A DNA stretch of 31,952 nucleotides from CAJWLW01 sp963580095 (lineage in GTDB: Bacteria; Verrucomicrobiota; Lentisphaeria; JABSQK01; CAJWLW01). The stretch spans positions 1 to 31,952 of the forward strand of contig CAUZJQ010000012.1 in assembly GCA_963580095.1 (NCBI GenBank), given 5' to 3'. The translations under genes were made by a program, and so were the position numbers. Positions 30,423 through 31,952 of this stretch are shown here, piece by piece. The number at the start of each line of letters is the position of its first letter. Position 1 is the first letter of the stretch. Below the pieces are notes generated by a model. It saw only the letters and a list, made by a program, of their open reading frames with translations. It ran no database searches and was not told the origin of the DNA.

Positions 30423-31952
30423 TCACGTAGTCAACAGCAGCGTTTTCACTTCGTGCGGACGAAAGTTGAGGCTCACAGTCCCGTTCGCAATTTTCAGCGG
30501 CTTGCCGACAGGACGCTCGAGTAAATTCACCGGGATAGCTGCTGTTGTTCCAGTGTCCACACGCAGACGGGCACGACATTGCTTGCCGTCGGTTTCGAAC
30601 AGGCGCATGACCAATCCTTCCTGACTTTCTGCCAGGCGCAGTGATGTGCAGACGACCGAGCCGCCTTTGAGTACCATCGCTGAAGGTGCAGGACGTACCC
30701 GGGCCTTTGTCGTTGCGGCGATCGGCCGGCGATTGTATGCCATGCCGGCCCTGACCAGTTCGGCGTTTGATCTGCCGCCGTGCGGAGCAAAGGCAAATCG
30801 CACCCGGTGTCGGCCGCTGTCGGGGTCCGGGTCGGGGGCATAACTGCTGCGCAGCAAGGTCATGCGCAGCCGCCCGCCGAGCGCGTCATAGCCGTATTTT
30901 GAATCGTTGTACAGGGAAAACCCGAACTCGTCTCCGCTAAGGTCGCAGAACTTCTGCGTCGGGTATTCGATGCCGTCTGCAGCGCGTTCGGAAACCAAAA
31001 ACGGTCCTTCGCTGCGGACGCGTGCCGCCGTCATGCCGGTGGCGAAGGAGATCTTCAACTGCGGTATCGCCGTGTCGGCGGAACCTTTTTCCTGCCAATC
31101 GATTTCGGCGTCGAAATCAACCCGCGGAAAATCTTTGTAGACGAGGATTTCTTCGTTTATCTGCGAGGAATGAAAGCGGTGGGTCACATGGAATCGGGCG
31201 AACACCGGCCCCGTCTCTACCAGCTTCACCCGGGCGTTGCGAAGCAGGTATTCCTCGCGCAGGATGTCGTTGATCAGCCAGGCGGACATCGGGTTGGGCG
31301 CCTCGAATACCAACTGGAAAACATTGAGTGCCAACTCCGCGCGGCTTGATGGAGTGCCTACATCGTGGCCGATATGTCGCGCCGCGCCGAAGGCAATGAG
31401 GTCACGTGCCAATCGCTTGTCGAAGTACGATGCGATCGCGCCGGAGTCGCGGCTGATTTTTAGGCTCGCGGTTGCTGTATCGACCTGGTAATAGCCGCCG
31501 GTGGCGTATTCGGTTAGGAGTGTAATCGGCACTTCGGCCAAATCTGTGCCGCGCGGTACCGTCGTGAGGATACGAAAGTGCCGGCACGAAAATGCCGGAA
31601 TCTCTTGCGCGATAAAGGCGTGTTCGGTACCCAATCTCTGCACCGGGGTGATGGCGCCTGTTTCGTCGGCGAGCGCCAAGGTTGCCCGCGGCAGTTTTGT
31701 GCGCACCACTTCCGTGCAGGCAAAGCCACACGGGTTGAAGACGGTGACCGTCTTGCCGCCGCGTTCCGGCTTTACAAGTAGAGCCAACGCCTCCTTCGTT
31801 ACCTTGCGGGCGGTCTTGAATGATTTCTCGGAGCGTTGATGGGCGTTGATATAGGTGTCGTGAACGGAGGCGCCGTCGAAGATATCGTGAAACTGGTTGA
31901 AGAGCACCGGCGTCCAGGCGTTGGCCAGCGTACGTCGGCGGTCGAGACTGGC
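30423..31952 (-). CDS. Alpha-mannosidase, GH38-type, C-terminal part (5' end outside window)
   Basis: The open frame enters from the right edge and ends at 30423, giving about 509 residues of the C-terminal part. Right after the edge it shows ANAWTPVLFNQFHDIFDGASV, the LxNQFHDI helix characteristic of GH38 alpha-mannosidases at the end of the catalytic region. Beta-sandwich domains follow: SLKISRDSGAIASYFDKRL, the typical strand introducing the second domain; EILVYKDFPRVDFDAEIDW; and YPTQKFCDLSGDEFGFSLYNDSKYGYD, the family's conserved C-terminal block. The N-terminal part with the catalytic Asp nucleophile lies outside the window. An internal GTG at 31907 is not the start, because the motif continues upstream of it. 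Likely role: intracellular trimming of alpha-mannosides; together with the NagZ-like GH3 protein it suggests use of glycoprotein-type glycans. Confidence 0.9.
   Translation of the reverse strand, partial: ASLDRRRTLANAWTPVLFNQFHDIFDGASVHDTYINAHQRSEKSFKTARKVTKEALALLVKPERGGKTVTVFNPCGFACTEVVRTKLPRATLALADETGAITPVQRLGTEHAFIAQEIPAFSCRHFRILTTVPRGTDLAEVPITLLTEYATGGYYQVDTATASLKISRDSGAIASYFDKRLARDLIAFGAARHIGHDVGTPSSRAELALNVFQLVFEAPNPMSAWLINDILREEYLLRNARVKLVETGPVFARFHVTHRFHSSQINEEILVYKDFPRVDFDAEIDWQEKGSADTAIPQLKISFATGMTAARVRSEGPFLVSERAADGIEYPTQKFCDLSGDEFGFSLYNDSKYGYDALGGRLRMTLLRSSYAPDPDPDSGRHRVRFAFAPHGGRSNAELVRAGMAYNRRPIAATTKARVRPAPSAMVLKGGSVVCTSLRLAESQEGLVMRLFETDGKQCRARLRVDTGTTAAIPVNLLERPVGKPLKIANGTVSLNFRPHEVKTLLLTT

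Noticed and set aside
1..31952. tRNA, rRNA or mobile-element genes
   Set aside because: No cloverleaf-like, ribosomal, transposase or integrase sequence was recognised on either strand by reading; a covariance-model scan was not possible.

Overview
This is a GC-rich bacterial chromosome segment with 24 protein-coding genes on both strands. No rRNA, tRNA, CRISPR array, insertion sequence, transporter or transcription regulator was recognised. The gene set is three phytanoyl-CoA-dioxygenase-family (PhyH) proteins, three Gfo/Idh/MocA oxidoreductases, sugar-isomerase TIM barrels, glycoside hydrolases and a giant secreted multi-module protein. It resembles the accessory catabolic genomes of Poribacteria, Latescibacterota, Planctomycetota, Verrucomicrobiota or Lentisphaerota. 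That placement is inferred from gene content only; no phylogenetic marker is present.

Layout. 1-3216 (minus): two tandem Gfo/Idh/MocA oxidoreductases, the first cut by the window edge, then a PhyH dioxygenase. 3399-4127 (plus): a divergent second PhyH. 4183-5145 (minus): acetamidase/formamidase. 5517-10375 (plus): a compact run of a free-standing 75-residue lipoyl-domain protein, TPP-dependent E1 alpha and E1 beta, an MDR dehydrogenase and a GH3 glycosidase. 10537-12703 (plus): an exported basic-secretory-protein-type metallopeptidase and a COG4091 (homoserine-dehydrogenase/DRL-like, SAF-domain) oxidoreductase. 12757-15043 (minus): a NeuB-like synthase and an FAD-linked oxidase. 15291-20957 (minus): a secreted 1888-residue protein with repeated beta-sandwich modules, followed by a good intrinsic terminator. 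21308-24189 (minus): a PhyH, a Cof-type HAD phosphatase and a third Gfo/Idh/MocA protein. 24348-26989 (plus): a family-10-like TIM-barrel protein and a sugar-isomerase-like TIM barrel. 27303-30389 (plus): amidohydrolase, class IV aminotransferase and an Asp-box (sialidase-fold) protein. 30423-31952 (minus): the C-terminal part of a GH38-type alpha-mannosidase.

Taken together the region looks like carbohydrate and small-molecule scavenging: glycosidases release sugars, Gfo/Idh/MocA, MDR and FAD enzymes oxidise them, TIM barrels isomerise them, and PhyH enzymes hydroxylate unknown substrates. The most unusual items are the E1 pair with a solitary lipoyl carrier and no local E2 or E3; the 27.3-30.4 kb three-gene unit behind an inverted-repeat-rich leader; a family of 7-bp tandem repeats between genes (CCTGACA, CCTGAAA/C, GAGACAT); and the giant modular exported protein.
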